Part shown: in pieces, positions 34,287 to 47,070 of the stretch
How positions within the stretch are numbered: the first letter of the stretch is position 1
Layout: every line of letters starts with the position of its first letter
Assembly: GCA_022702545.1 (NCBI GenBank)
Contig: JAHRBC010000008.1
Location: forward strand, 620,001-684,000
Direction: 5' to 3'
DNA: 64,000 nt
Source: Phycomyces nitens
Lineage: Eukaryota > Mucoromycota > Mucoromycetes > Mucorales > Phycomycetaceae
Made by a program: the position numbers and the translations under genes
The notes under the pieces: model-generated
What the model saw: only the letters and a program-made list of their open reading frames with translations
Databases searched by the model: none
Told to the model about the DNA's origin: nothing

Positions 34287-35581
34287 TCAATAGACTTGTA
34301 CAGTTGGAGACATATTTATGGTTTTAATTGCAATGCAATAATACGCAATATGGTCAAGGGCCTGTCTACTTATCGACAATCCAATCAGCTCAATGCTCTC
34401 CAGATTATGCGTCTCATCAAGCTTGACCTCGAATAAGAGGAATCTTAGTTCAAGTATGGCTTTCTTTAGTCCAGGGGCTTGTGATAAAACGTGGCTGAAA
34501 TTGATTGATCCTTCCGGGTATCGGATAGTCAGTTCCCTCAGGTAAGGCGAGAGAGGCATGTCGAGTATAAAACACTGTTTTCCAAACGGGGTTGACAAGT
34601 TCAGGCACAAGGTTTTCAGGCTGGATTGTAGAGCATATATTAGGTGCAAAAATGGCTTGTTCAATGAATCGCCATCATCTTCTTCGAGAATTGAGATGGC
34701 CATTGAAAGATATTTTAGTGGAGAATGGATCAAGAGGTTTAGAGCGCGGATGAATTTAAAGACATTTGTCCCATTTTTATCAATGAGCCGTATGTCGGCA
34801 GTCTCCAGATGTGGGGTGTAGCTTTTCCTCAGGAAACTACGGACTGAACCACTTGAGATGTGCCTGTCTAGGTAGTTTGATACATCAATCGTATCAATAT
34901 AGAGTGAGCACAGATCCGGAAGACTTGAAAGGAAAATAGGGAAATCCCAAGGAATGGCACCATCTTTTATCGCAATAGACTGGAGATTGTTCGAAAGCAA
35001 TGCGTTTTCTAGGTCTTCTGAAGCACTACGATCAAAATCTATATTTCTGAATTCGATATTGACTAGATTTGGAAGGTCCTGAAACAAATGAACCAAATCC
35101 TTTCGTGTAAAGATGCCTATGGATACAATGAGTCAAGATAAAGGTACTTGATGTCCTTACATGGACCATTAAACGCCTTGAGGATTAAACTTGTCAAGAA
35201 CTGCCACCCGGGTCCATTTTCAAACAGCACCATGATTGGAAAGAGTGTTTGCTCAAAATCAAACTGCAGAGTGGTGATGTTGGGAAAACAGCTTTGGACA
35301 TCTTGTATATTGTCGACATGAGAGCCCTGTGTTGTCTTTGCAGATATGCCTTCATAGTGAAACAGTAGAGAAACCGAGCGATTTCCATTACTTTTCCAAT
35401 ACGTCTTTTCGTCCTTTTGTAGTCCGTCTTGTTTGGGAAATCCTATTATCATGTGTGTCCACAAGAGATATTCAACGCTAGCTGTCATCTTCTTGCAAGT
35501 GTTTGAAAAGGACCGAATGTCCTTTGGATCCAGATAGGCTGCCACCTTATACAGGATCTCATCGGGGAGATCCACTATCAT
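34287..35581 (-). CDS. F-box protein with LRR-like C-terminus
   Basis: Exons 35581-35161 and 35116-34287 (44-nt intron) give 416 residues. The N-terminal F-box is visible as DLPDEILYKVAAYLDPKDIR followed by SFSNTCKKM. F-boxes bind Skp1 in SCF ubiquitin ligases. The rest has irregular leucine-rich repeats (LVNIEFRNIDF, LKTLCLNLSTPF, LRELTIRYPE, HNLESIELIGLSIS), the usual substrate-recognition part. Such genes are highly expanded and variable in Mucoromycota. The substrate is unknown. Confidence 0.82.
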
Positions 35582-36313
35582 GGAAGAAAAAGAAGAAATA
35601 AGGAGTAATATAATTCAATGCTTGGAAATAAACAAGTTTTTGTGTGACAAATTATGCATACTAATTTCCAAGCCAAGATTACTATAAAAAGTGTCTTGAC
35701 ACTCAAAACCATCACAGCCATGTACACTTTGTACACCTCTTGTCAACAGTATGGCTTAATACAAATATTGGCTTCAACAGTGTTGCCTATGCATGTACAG
35801 TAAAGATAATAAAGAGTACACGCACATATATACATATATATATTAAGTATTATGTATTATGTATTATGTATTCAAATGATATATTTTTTTTCTGAAAATC
35901 CGAGTCCCCCTTTTTTAATTTTTGTTTTTGGGTAATTAAAAAATTAAAATTAAAAGAGGTATAAATCAGTGAAACCCCCCATATTATTTTTCCATAAATT
36001 AAAATTAAGAATAAAATTAAAATTAAAATTACAGCTAAAATATAAAAGGGTACTCAATAACCAATTATTACTTGCTGAAATAATTGTATTTTTTTTTATC
36101 ATGCCAAAGCGTGGAAAAGGGTTATTCCGTACAAGTAGAAAAGTTGGATCAATAATCATAATCATAATAAAAAAAAATAGTCATTTTTTTTGGTGTATTT
36201 TCACGTCAAGAGGACAATTATACCCTCTTTATTTACCAAAAAAAAAATCTTTTATAGCCCTTGTAAATATTTTTCTATTTTACCAATATTACAAACCCTT
36301 TTATTATTATTAC

Positions 36314-36349
<36 letters not shown>

Positions 36350-38640
36350 CAGATGCAATATTGTCAAGTATTCTCATTGAGATTATCAAAAGGGTTCTCT
36401 ATTGACAAGGTTTATAAAAATGTGCCAAAGTAATTCGATTGTGCAATGGTATTTGTAATGGCAGATATAATATCAGCCGCTATTTCCTGATTAACTGATT
36501 CAATCAAAAAATGCCAAGACAACTAGAGCCTAAAAAAGAATTTTTTCTTTAAAAAAAAAAAGGTAAATGGCGGAGTGGGGTGAAAGATAGACCAGAGGGA
36601 TATTAAAGAAGCTCTATATTTCGGCATGAATCGACATTGCACACATATATATATTTATAAAGCCCTACAGCCTTTTTTACAATAATACATAAATACAGAT
36701 ATATATATATATACACAGATGTATACAGATATGTATATATGTATATATAATGCGGAGACGGATTGCAGTTGAGTTTTGTGCGATATTTATTACATAGAAT
36801 TGCGGCAATATCTCTGTAACCGGGTTTCAATTGCGGCGCAGCAATGAACAAATAGAATAAAGGTGGTAGCGAGAGGATGATCTTCTTGCGGCGCCAGTCT
36901 CTTACAAAAAAGCAAGGGCTACTCCGGCTCCGCGAAACCGGGAGCGTTCTTGTTCTAATGTGGCGCGAATATATTATGGATACTTTAAGAATTATTCACG
37001 TGTAGCTGGGGTTTCTATGGTTACTCCCAGAAGGCGATGCTCTGTGGTATACTGCCAAAAACTCAAGGCACAAAGCAGATCAAGAATTCTTTTTAATAGT
37101 ATTTTATTCTACTTGCAGAAATAAGAAAATTACGTTTTATTAAGCTGGGAAAACTGATCCAATGTCGTAGCGCCTGCCATTTTGTTTCAGGTTAGCTCAA
37201 GGCCCAATTTAACAATCCGTCGTGTTTTTATTGATGGCTAATACGACCTACTCGCAACCTATGTGATGGAGATGTAAATATAATAGTTTTTGATCTGCAC
37301 GGACGCGAACAATAAATAAACATTTCAATTTATTGATTTATTATTATTTTTTATAAAAAATAAGAATAATAATAATAAAAATAACAAAAATAATAACAAA
37401 AAAGACGTCGTGGGTTCTGTTGGGATTCCCAAGATATCCTCAAATGCCTCTTTATCATAAACATTTATTTTGCATAGATAGGAGTTGCAAAGTATTACCT
37501 GTTTGCAATCAAGAAAGCGTTTTGAATGTGACTATCAAGACTTCTTGTCTTGTGAATACACAAACATTAAGCTGACCGTAGCAGATTTGATCATTATTCC
37601 CTTTTTTTTTTAAGAAAAAAAAAAGAAGCAATCTGTGTCAGAGGGAATATCCGCCGGCATTTTATCACCTAGATACACTTTTAAATATTTCTGTTTTCAT
37701 TGAAAAAAGAAATTATTGGATTCTACTCTTGGTATCTGTGAATACAATGATAACAATCACAATATAATAAAATAAAATAAATATAATGATGAAGAGATCA
37801 TTGCAGTTATTTTGAGACACATAGCTAAAATAGCGCGTTAATTGCGCTATTTATCTCTTGTATACAATTCAACGTTTCCTTTGTGGTTACAAGAAAGTCC
37901 TTTTTTGATACCATTCTAATTGTCATTTTTAAGCATAAATAAATAAAAAGCCTTGCCAGTATAAAACTGCCTTTGATCATCTGGAATGCCTTTGGAATAT
38001 AGTTTAGGCAAGGCTCGAAGAACAGTAAAGATCATAAGATATATGGTTTTGAGTTGTATTACTTTGCTGGCTCCCCAAAATTAAGGGTATAGCGAAAAAG
38101 AAGCTTTCTTTATTTTCACTTGTCCAACAAAAGAGGTAACATTGAAAGCTCATTCAACTGCTGCTATATACCTCACCAGAAAGAAAAAAGCTTATTTCTT
38201 TGGGTGACACGCTTGATTCAATATTATGGTCATAAAGACGATTTCTACAAGATATTGTTTGGTATCCAACCGCCACAGACAATGTAGCACACCCGAGCTA
38301 ATGACATATTAAACCCGCTCTAATTCCTATTTCGCTAATGACTGTATAGAGAATATTTCTTTTATTTTTTTATTTTTTTTGGAATTTGAACAAGGAACAA
38401 TTTTGTAAAATCTACGAGGGTTTCTCCAGAGCACTTTGTGCCATTTGTCCCAAAATGCTACTGTTACCCAAATCACTCGAACTAACCTCGAATATCAACC
38501 GATTGTGTTTTTTTTAAAGAGGAATTAATTGGAAGCCGTTCATGGGCTCCATTACACATACACATAGGCACATGTAGCCAATAGAAACCGTTTTACTATC
38601 TACCAGTACAAAAAAAATATGTATAACAAAATATTTATTT
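35582..38640. other. Three-kilobase repeat-rich intergenic region
   Basis: No gene is supported. Contains direct repeats of TATTATG near 35847-35871, AAAATTAAAATT runs near 35938-36030, an (ATT)n run at 36301-36350 and TA repeats at 36640-36750. A GC-richer block at about 36760-36990 stands out from the surrounding AT-rich DNA. T/A tract pairs lie near 36550 and 37605. Confidence 0.5.
36760..36990. repeat. GC-rich island, candidate solo LTR or other TE relic
   Basis: Phrases such as CTTGCGGCGCCAGTCTC, ACTCCGGCTCCGCGAAACC and GCGGAGACGGATTGCAG differ sharply in base composition from both flanks. On the minus strand AATAAATATCGCACAAAACTC resembles an LTR polyadenylation region. Ends and target duplication could not be fixed. 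Confidence 0.3.
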
Positions 38641-39800
38641 TCACAGCTTTGATTGGCCTTTAGTGGTCTCTAGGACGGCCCACCCGTTGCTCAATACTGC
38701 CCGGTCGCCAACTCTGGCTTGGAAAACTACGCCTATCGTTTGTGGATTTGGTCCTTCCACTTGCCACATATCTATTGTAACTGTTTCGCCGGGTAGGACG
38801 GGCTGGGCAAATCGAGCTGAAATGGACTTGAAGCGGAGCCGATCGCTGTTGCCAAAATGTTTCAATATGGCATGGGAACTCTTACCATAGGAGCACAGGC
38901 CGTGAAGAATAGGGCGAGGAAACCCAACAGCCAAGGCAACACTGGGATCTGCATGGAGAGGGTTGAAATCCCTAGTAGAGACTATCAGTACAAGCCAAAT
39001 ATCCAATAATGCCTACCCAGAGAGACGATACAAGAGGGCTTGATTGGCAGTGGTGTGAAAGTGATCTACTGCATCGGGAGCACGGTTGGGTGGGGTGTGG
39101 ATGATTACCTTGGGGCCTTTGGGTCCCTTTTTTATCATTTAGTTATTTATATTATGCAAAAAATGATTGGTTTCAACACGTCTTTTGGGATAAAGCGTAA
39201 ATAAACAAACTCACCTCCCAGCCACCATAGCCACGTACGAACATGGACGTAACCATGCGACAATAATGAACATCATTTGCCTCTCCATAAAGGTCCACCG
39301 TCATCTCGATTACCATGCCCGATCCCTTGTCATAGACACCTGTACATTTCTTGAGAGATTTGAAACGACCACCCTCTTCTGGAAAAGGCACCATGACCTC
39401 GAGTGACTGCCCACCATGGAGGATTCTATTGGGATCATAGGGTGGTACACCAGGCAGAGGACCACCAGCACTCCAGCGCTCAAAGAATAAGTTTACGTCC
39501 CAGTCGTCTCCCTTGAGCAGCAAGCACAGTGGGTAGGTTGGAAGAGGTCCAAACTCAGTGTCTGCATTGTCAGTAGCTGACTAAATACCCAAGATGTCCT
39601 TACCTAGTTCATACAGCCATCGCAGGTCTTCTTCAGGTACCCCCACGCTCAAGGCATACAGCAGATAGTCTCGTTTTGTACATGCAACCTATTTTAAAAC
39701 TTGTCAGTCTCTACAAGGCCCAAGCTTGTTTAGTCCATACTGTGTCTGGCGTAAAAGTGTGTCCTACTGCCTTTGTGACATCCACGCTGTAGCCCTTCAT
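38641..39800 (-). CDS. Peroxisomal 2-enoyl-CoA hydratase 2 (MaoC-like hot-dog protein)
   Basis: Exons 39800-39741, 39688-39604, 39561-39215, 39126-39017 and 38971-38641 give 310 residues. Domain order is N-terminal substrate-binding hot-dog, then C-terminal MaoC dehydratase with the hydratase-2 signature GDFNPLHADPSVALAVGFPR (catalytic Asp and His) followed by ILHG. The protein ends GQSKL, a canonical type 1 peroxisomal targeting signal. Hydratase 2 makes (3R)-hydroxyacyl-CoA from trans-2-enoyl-CoA in fungal beta-oxidation. In most fungi this activity is fused in the multifunctional protein Fox2; here it stands alone, so either a separate dehydrogenase exists elsewhere or this enzyme serves a side branch such as bile-acid-like or branched substrates. 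Confidence in family is high. Confidence 0.92.
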
Positions 39801-40103
39801 ATATGTATATATGTATATTTTAAATGTTAAAGAAAGAAGATATTGTGATTCCTTGGCATTTCAGGGGGGAGAAAAATAAACAATCGCCATCGATGACATG
39901 TTTTTCAAAAATTGTTCTCTATATATATATTTTTAAACATGAAGAAAATAGACCTTTAAGAATAAATACAATGCAATATATTAAGTTGGCTGCTAATAAT
40001 AGTAAATAAAATAAAATAAAATAGTAATAAAATACACGCAAAATAGTTGAAGAATAAAGGGTACCAGACCACAAAGGTTTTGCTGTAGTGATTTGTATGA
40101 TTG
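39801..40103. other. AT-rich intergenic
   Basis: Promoter side of the hydratase gene and 3' side of the ubiquitin protease gene. A run of ATAAAATAAAATA lies near 40008-40024. No gene was seen. Confidence 0.5.
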
Positions 40104-42415
40104 TTAATGTGCCATGGTCTTTCTCTGGTGGGTCCAGTGCATCATAGGCATGCTGGGTCGCTTTGGCTTTTGGTCGTCCGAAAGAAGTGTGTTTGCGATC
40201 CTAAGGGCCTCAATTGAGGACAGCTCAGAGGCTTGGTCGTTGTAGAACTCTGGCCATGAGGTGTTTTCCTCTTCTTGTGATTTCTCGGCCATAAGTTTTG
40301 ATTCGGCTACAGTGGGTTGGGTTGTTTCAAGAATCTCCTGGTCGAGCTCCTCGTACAGAAGCATATAAGGGTTTGCCTGCAGGACATTCTGGAGCGTAGT
40401 TGGCTTGACGCTTTCATCAGAGACCCTGTACCATCCGTCTTGTGCCTCGAGGCAGGGCTCAGATGGCCGGTCGGTACACTGACTGCAGTTGCATGCAACT
40501 GGGCTGATCTGACGCTTGAATGCAATAAAGTGGCCACTGTTGTGACTACCAAAGTGGACAATAATGCTCATTAGACGGTACCTAGGACCCAGTACTGCTT
40601 CGTCCAGAGAGGAAATGGGAAGCTGGGGCTGGGTGTTGAGCGTGTTGGTGGTGCTATAGGCTGCAAGCGAGAGATATTCGGGAAACTTGACCTGGCAGGG
40701 ATTCTTTACAATCATGCCGCTGGGATGGAATGAGGACCGGTTGATATGAAGACAGAGAATCTTTGGTGGTTTGGCAATCATGACCTGCTTGGACGATGCT
40801 CGGCTGACAGTCCGTGGTACATTTACACTAGCCGGTACTACTTCTTGGACGTCATCGACAATGTTGGAGTTTAGGCGAGATTCAAGTGTACGGCAGATTT
40901 TGTCGAGGTGGTCCACATGGGCTTGGATCTTTTCCATGGCCAGAGTGTCAGTGATGGTCATTAGTTTCTGCGATAATGATTCTGCTTCGACGGACATCTC
41001 ATGCACGGCATTAATAAGCGAGCATTTGCGACACGAGGCATCGCTCAAATACTCCATGGATATGAATTGTTCTAGACATGCCTCGAGGGTAGTGGTGCAC
41101 TAATCTTTCTCATTATTGTGAGCCAAGAATACCAGCCTAGATAACCAGACTTACAGTTTCGGGTAAATTGAGCTGGAGATTGTTAAACGAAAAGTGTCGT
41201 ACTGCTTCCTGTCAAAAATAATAGTAATAACAATAATAATAATAATACAAGCAACAAAGATCAGCAAAAAAAATAGATTGGGGGGGCGGGAAGAGGCAAA
41301 ACCGAGATCAGGACTTACGGTGTAACCGCATTGCATACACGACAGCCTACTGGCCAAAAGACCGGTAAATGGATTCTCAATCTTTGCAGAGCAGCCATTT
41401 CCTGCAGTAACGGATCGGCTATTTCCAGACAAGATGCGTTTGCCGGCCACAGCTGGTTTCCAGAACCCATTGCTGACAATGTCCTTGAGCCCCCCACCAC
41501 TGCGCCCGGTTGCCTCTACAAGACGCCGTTCCTGGTCAATTTGGCCCGATACGAGCTGAAAAAGCTCTTCGGCATCCTGCTGCTCACGGTTCAAGAGACT
41601 CTTTGATTCGAGGGCAGAGATGATCTCGGTTGGTTCGAGTACCACTGATTTGTGGATCGGGAGAGTCAAGAGGCGGAGAGTCTTTAGGAGCGATCGTGTA
41701 ACCGGCAATGGTTTTCCATATGGCATTCTGGTTATCCTATCCAAATGAGACTGCAGCCGTGTCAGGGAGGACAATGCCTGGATAAAAATCAACCAAATCA
41801 ACCAAACCAAATCAAATCAAATCAAATCAAATCAGCATCTTTATAACCCTACGCTACGCCAAGGCTATTAATATTGATTGTTTAATGTACCTGAAGGACT
41901 GAGTTTAAAAAACATGAGTTTCCAATGTTGGCAAGACCTGCAACCAGCGGCTGGGTTGGCGTGCCGTCTTTTGGCAGGAGACAGACGTCGTTTGGATTAA
42001 AGGGGAGGAATAGCGTGGACTCTTTATTTAGTGATCCTATAGAGGTGGCTTTATCGGAAAAATGGACTCTTGTTTGGGGAGAGTCCATATTTTTGCGCAT
42101 GCCTACCAATGACAAGAGATAGCCCGACCAGATGGCCGAATCTCGCATCAAGATCAAACTGCCACAGTCTACTGCCAATCGACCGACTGAATTGGACACA
42201 TGGGGCCAGATTATGTGGAAGCCGAGATCTGCTGGACATTTCTTTATAATCAAAAGAGTATCTACAAGAGAGGCGCAGAAGCCGACATTGTTGAATGCAA
42301 AAGTGTGGGCAAGAGAGAATGCGACCATGAGGACGCCAATGATGGCTAGAAAGAATTGGGAAACCCAGGGAAGGTCGAATAGGAACGCTTGGATGATGTC
42401 AATTGTCAATTGCAT
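40104..42415 (-). CDS. Membrane-anchored ubiquitin carboxyl-terminal hydrolase (Ubp1/USP30-like)
   Basis: Exons 42415-41891, 41777-41319, 41208-41155 and 41099-40104 give 677 residues. An N-terminal hydrophobic segment (about 15-45: FFLAIIGVLMVAFSLAH) anchors it, probably in the ER or outer mitochondrial membrane as in yeast Ubp1 and human USP30. The catalytic Cys box is GLANIGNSCFLNSVLQ (Cys about 168, exactly before intron 1). The Cys-X2-Cys zinc ribbon halves are SCMQCGYT and SCRKC. The His box is HFGSHNSGHFIAFKR (His about 536), then DGWYRVSDESVKP and NPYMLLYEE. USPs cleave isopeptide-linked ubiquitin. A Cys-rich insert (CNCSQCTDRPSEPC) lies between the His box and the DGWYRVSD block. The C-terminal tail is acidic and disordered. 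Confidence 0.92.
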
Positions 42416-42489
42416 TATTGATCTTTCAGGAGGATAATACTACAAAGGAAGGGTAGGATTGTATGATAGAGATTGATTTGGACTGCAAG

Positions 42490-42497
42490 TGACGTCA
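42490..42497. promoter_or_regulatory. CRE-like palindrome upstream of the ubiquitin protease gene
   Basis: TGACGTCA, the full ATF/CREB bZIP site, lies 75 bp upstream of the start codon at 42415. A functional role is inferred from position only. Confidence 0.4.
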
Positions 42498-44742
42498 CAG
42501 TCTTGATCACTTTCCTGCGCCAAAGTAAATAATAAAATAAAAAAATAAAATAAAAAAAGATCTGCAAATAAAATGCTTAATTTAATGCCCTGTTTTTACT
42601 GATATTTAACAATAATAATAATAATAATTGCAATAATAATAATAAAATCATAATTTATTTTAATTTTAATGCTTAGTATCTACTGGCATATATGCATATA
42701 GTTTAGACTCTCAAAAATATTTCTTGACAAGTGCACCAAAAAGAGACGTAGGAAGAAGAAGAAGAAGAAGGGAATGAGAGATTGCTCAGGTTTTCAATTC
42801 AGAATGAAACAATTAGAACAAAGTTGTACAATTTTTGGGCGTGATAAAAGTAATTGTGAGGTGCAAATACCGAGTATTAATAGTGCAGATGATTATGATG
42901 ATTATGATGATTATGGTGGTGGTGGTGGTGGTGGTGCGGATGATACACATTTATATATAAATGTTTATCTTGACCGGGAAAATGTAAAGGGGTAATACAA
43001 ATGGATGTATAAGGGTTATATATATATATATGAATCTAACCAAAGCCAAATATACATTGGAAACAAATATCCCGTCGATAAAGTTTGTAATATTTTTATT
43101 ATTTGGGTCGGGTATTACTAGCCTAACTGGCTTGTGTGCAAGATACACATATGAATTTGTATATATGTAATGATTATCGCTTTATTATTTTTCGACATCC
43201 AGTGAATTATTATTATTATGATTATGATGATTATGATGATTGCTCAAGGCTTAATTGGAATGCCTATTAGCAGTATCTCACGTGATTTGCTAGCTTGCAC
43301 TCCATGCTACCAATGACGCCCTATATGTCAATGACAATTGAGCTCAAAGGGAGGGGGGACAGGGGGGGGGCATCATGTAATGCAACACTCTTGCTGCACC
43401 AGCTCTGGTGCCATTGCCTGCAAGACACCTTGGTGCCTTTGGGAGTAAAAGTAATGCTGCTTTCATCCTGTACGTGTATATTTCAGTCATTGACTATTCC
43501 TTTCCAAGTTAATGGGTACATCGTACAACGGAAAATAGCCGACATGCCAAGAAAAAGCTTGTTTGCTTGACTCTTTCTTAACATCAACCATTGGTTGTAC
43601 ACTATTGAATTTGTAATATGGATCTTGAACGCAATAAGAGAGAATAATTTCTCCTACTAAAATTTAAAAATACCCGTGGCTGGTGATAGTGGTACAAGTT
43701 GGTCGAAAATGGTCAATATTTGTGGATCTCAATGGAATAAAAAAAAATGCTGGCAATAAGAGTGATTTGAACTGTACCACTGAGACTATCAAAATTTAAA
43801 GGAGATCAAGTTCACCACCCGAATGCGCTCTAATCGCTATTGAACAAGATCTGAGGACCACAAGGTGTGAAAAAAAATATTGACTATTTGCTGCCCATTG
43901 TATCTGGTCAAAATAAAGGCCTTATCTAGTCATCCCTGGCAAAAACAGCTCTTTTCAATACGCTTGTGACTGACCATGGATCAGTGTAAATAGCCCTTTG
44001 GACTCTGCTTTAATTGATACCTGGATCATCAAAACTCTATATATTGAAGCTACAAATCTTTGCTTTGATCATCTTTTTGTCTTACCTAATCTTTCTTTAT
44101 GTCTTTATGGTGTGCTGTCCAAGGAACAAGCACTGTCGTCAAGGGTCCAGCCGATTATACTGTGATTATGGTATCTAGGGTATTTGGGTGACCAGCAAGG
44201 GTGCAATTGAGCGCAACCGATCCTCTTGTTTTGTCGACATGACAACCGTTTGGATTAAAGGTTGAATGGTGTGTATGGGATATATTTGTGGCGGAGATGT
44301 ATTTGGGATAATATTTATTTGACGACACATAATTCCACGGTCGGCATTTAAATGCAATTTACTGTTTACTATTACTCACGTGACCATGACTGCTTATTTA
44401 CAGTGATGGTGCCAAAATGCCAGTCTGGTGGGTCAACCTATTTTATTTATTTATTTGTTTCTCTATTATAGTCTGAGCTTAAATGAGTTTTTCACATTTT
44501 TAAAAAAAAATTAAAAAAGATTGAAACAGTGTAGTGTGATGTAAAACTCCGATGGCACGACTCCATTTATTTGGATTTGCATTATTAAACCCTCTTTATT
44601 CTTTCTCTTGAGCATCTTGCTTTTTTTTATTTTTTTATTATTTATTTATTTATTATTATTATTATTATTTGATTTTTCTACTTTATTTTTTATACACATA
44701 TATAAGAATATATAAATATCTGTTTATTTTATATAAACAATT
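42498..44742. other. Long intergenic region with microsatellites and E-boxes
   Basis: No gene is supported. GAT/GGT trinucleotide runs lie at about 42886-42935, TA repeats at 43018-43030, and palindromic CACGTG sites at 43279-43284 and 44387-44392 (the latter TCACGTGA). The AT-rich 3' part is the leader of the copper-fist gene. Confidence 0.5.
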
Positions 44743-46534
44743 ATGCTTATCAACGGCACAAAATTTGCATGTTCGACATGTATAAAGGTAATAATAATAC
44801 AAAAATGCTTGACAAATAAATAAATGTTTAATAAATATTTAAAATGTTTAATAAATATTTTTTTATAAAAAATTAAATAAATATATATATATATATATAT
44901 ATAAATATTAAATACCAATAATAATAATTTATTTATTTTTTCTTTTTAAAAATATAAAGGGTCATCGGTCGTCTCACTGCTATCATACCGAACGTCCTCT
45001 GTTTGAGATTCGCAAAAAAGGTCGTCCTATATCCCAGTGTGCCTATTGTCGCGACCTTCGAAAGACAAAACAAGCCCACATCAAATGTGCCTGTGGAGAA
45101 AAGAAATGTAAGCAAAAAATACACTATTAATTATCTTGAAAAATATTTTCTCATTCTTCCTCAGCCGATTCACCCTCACGCTCCTCGACCGACGGACACT
45201 CCCATGGGTCCAAAACCGAGCTCCCATCCTGTGCCCAGAGTTATGCTGATGACCCAGAGACTGGGCGTATCGACTCTCCATCACAGTGCACCTGCCCTCA
45301 GAAAGCGACCCTCGTCATGCTGCAGCAACCACAGCCACAGCAGCGTCCATCAAGGATAGTCACCGCGCCTCTTTCTGGTAGGACAGACCAAGCACCATTG
45401 GAGTTCCTGTCCAACAACCATGTGGCACCTCTGGCATCCGAAGCCCTCTCGATGCAGGCCATCTTTCCCACCCCCTCCCCCACCCCTACCCCGGGCACTC
45501 CGCCAGAACTGCATGAAACACCCTCGTCTGCCTCTGATGGTCCGTACGCATGGGCTCTCGTCACCCCCGGGCACCCCCATCCCTACGACACTCCAGTTGA
45601 CCATCTCCAGCACCCTCCTTCCCGGGACAGCAACGAGAACTTTAGTCTTGGATTCGTATTTCAGAAGCCACGCCAGACCCCCAGCCTGCGTTTCCTCGAA
45701 GGCCTGCCTCGGAAGACCCGCAAGGGATCGTCCTTGTCCCGTACTAGCAGTTCAAATGGACGCCGGTCCCAGGCATCGCCTCCGGTCCTATCGGATTACC
45801 CTGGTCTCCAGCACTCGCCCAGCAGCAGCAGCAGCACCGCTAATACCACTACCACTACTACTACTACAACTACTACTACAAATATTAATAATAATACAAA
45901 TAATAATACAAATAATACAAGTAATTCGCATAATACTCTCAATGGCATCGATGCACGGATTGACAGCCTCATGGATTTTGAACCCACTACGGCCCTGATC
46001 CAGGACAGCAATCTTCTCATGCACCCGACGATCGACATGGCCTCCTTCCCCTTTGGGGCACTGCTCGACAAGGACGATCGTTTCTGGGGTCCGAGCGACC
46101 TCCGACCCGCACTGCCGGCCACTCTTCCGGGCGTACTTGACCATGTCAACCATCTCTCGAGTTCCATGGCCGACCCGGTCATTCCTCATTGCGGCAGTTT
46201 CGCCCCTCATCCGTCCTGCACCCCTCCGTCAGACCAATGGGTTGGAGAGTCCGTGGTGATCACCATAACCCCTTTGTCAGGGCCCGCAAGCCACCCACAG
46301 GACATGGTCTCCTCTCCCGACTCGAACAATGGTGTAGCCACCCGGATTGTCACGTGTTACTGTGGTCTTTCGTGCTCGTGTCCCGGTTGCCTTGTCCACC
46401 CAGGCAACTTTTTCCTTGGCAATCAGACCTTGGACCCATACGCTGGTTTTTTTCCCTCTTACCAGCTCGCAAACTCTTCTTCTACTGCTTCTTCGTGCTA
46501 TGGATCAGATGAAGAAGAGCAAAAGCATTCTTGA
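44743..46534 (+). CDS. Copper-fist transcription factor
   Basis: Exons 44743-44787, 44960-45107 and 45165-46534 give 520 residues. The N-terminus MLINGTKFACSTCIKGHRSS matches the copper-fist DNA-binding module of Ace1, Mac1 and Cuf1: zinc ligands CSTC...HCYH, the minor-groove KKGRP (usual RGRP), then CAYCRDLRKTKQ and CACGEKK. Near residue 460 there is a second Cys cluster CYCGLSCSCPGCLVH (CxCx3CxCx2Cx2H), as in the copper-sensing C-terminal repeat of Mac1/Cuf1-type regulators, so it likely senses copper. Between them are Pro/Ser-rich disorder and a Thr/Asn tract encoded by ACT and AAT repeats (45845-45930). The intron after Lys15 splits the copper fist. It could act on copper uptake or detoxification genes. 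Confidence 0.93.
45845..45930 (+). repeat. Coding ACT/AAT trinucleotide tract
   Basis: Encodes a Thr run followed by an Asn/Thr run inside the copper-fist regulator; probably length-variable. Confidence 0.9.
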
Positions 46535-47028
46535 TTTCGTTTCCTAAAAAGAGGATAATTACTCTTTGTACATAGCTTTTCTTTCTTTTTTAATACTCTC
46601 TTTTACTTTTTTTACTATGCACATATGAACCATGCATAACACTCTATCTTAATTTCTCTCATTCTTTCTCTCTTTTATCACACCTTACGTTTTACATATG
46701 TCTTGATGATCTTTTCTCTCTTCTTGTCTTATAATCCTTTATTTTATTTTATATATTATTATCTATTTTATTTTTCCTGTTTCTTACTATTAATATTAAT
46801 AGCAATAATAACAATAATCGCAATATTACTCTGTATACTTGAATTCCATGTCCCAAAGTCTCTCTTTAATTTCTCCAAAAGCAAACAAAAAGAGGGCTTG
46901 CAAGCATCTCATTGTTGTTGGCTTTTAATTTTTATACCAACATTCAGGGTTATCATTTTTTTTAAAATCACATTTCTCTTTTTGGTCAAAAGACAAAAAA
47001 GAAAAAAATAGAAAAAAAGCAAACGGAT

Positions 47029-47070
<42 letters not shown>

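Noticed and set aside
35969..36433. A 154-residue plus-strand frame rich in Lys, Leu and Tyr runs
   Set aside because: Composed of AAATTA and ATT microsatellites (long Tyr run); no gene-like codon use.
43295..43570. A 91-residue frame starting MHSMLPMTPYMSM
   Set aside because: Composition and lack of homology cues suggest chance; crosses a G-run.
45420..46210. Alternative frames over the copper-fist gene
   Set aside because: The copper-fist frame has both metal motifs and correct splicing; the others are low-complexity shadows.
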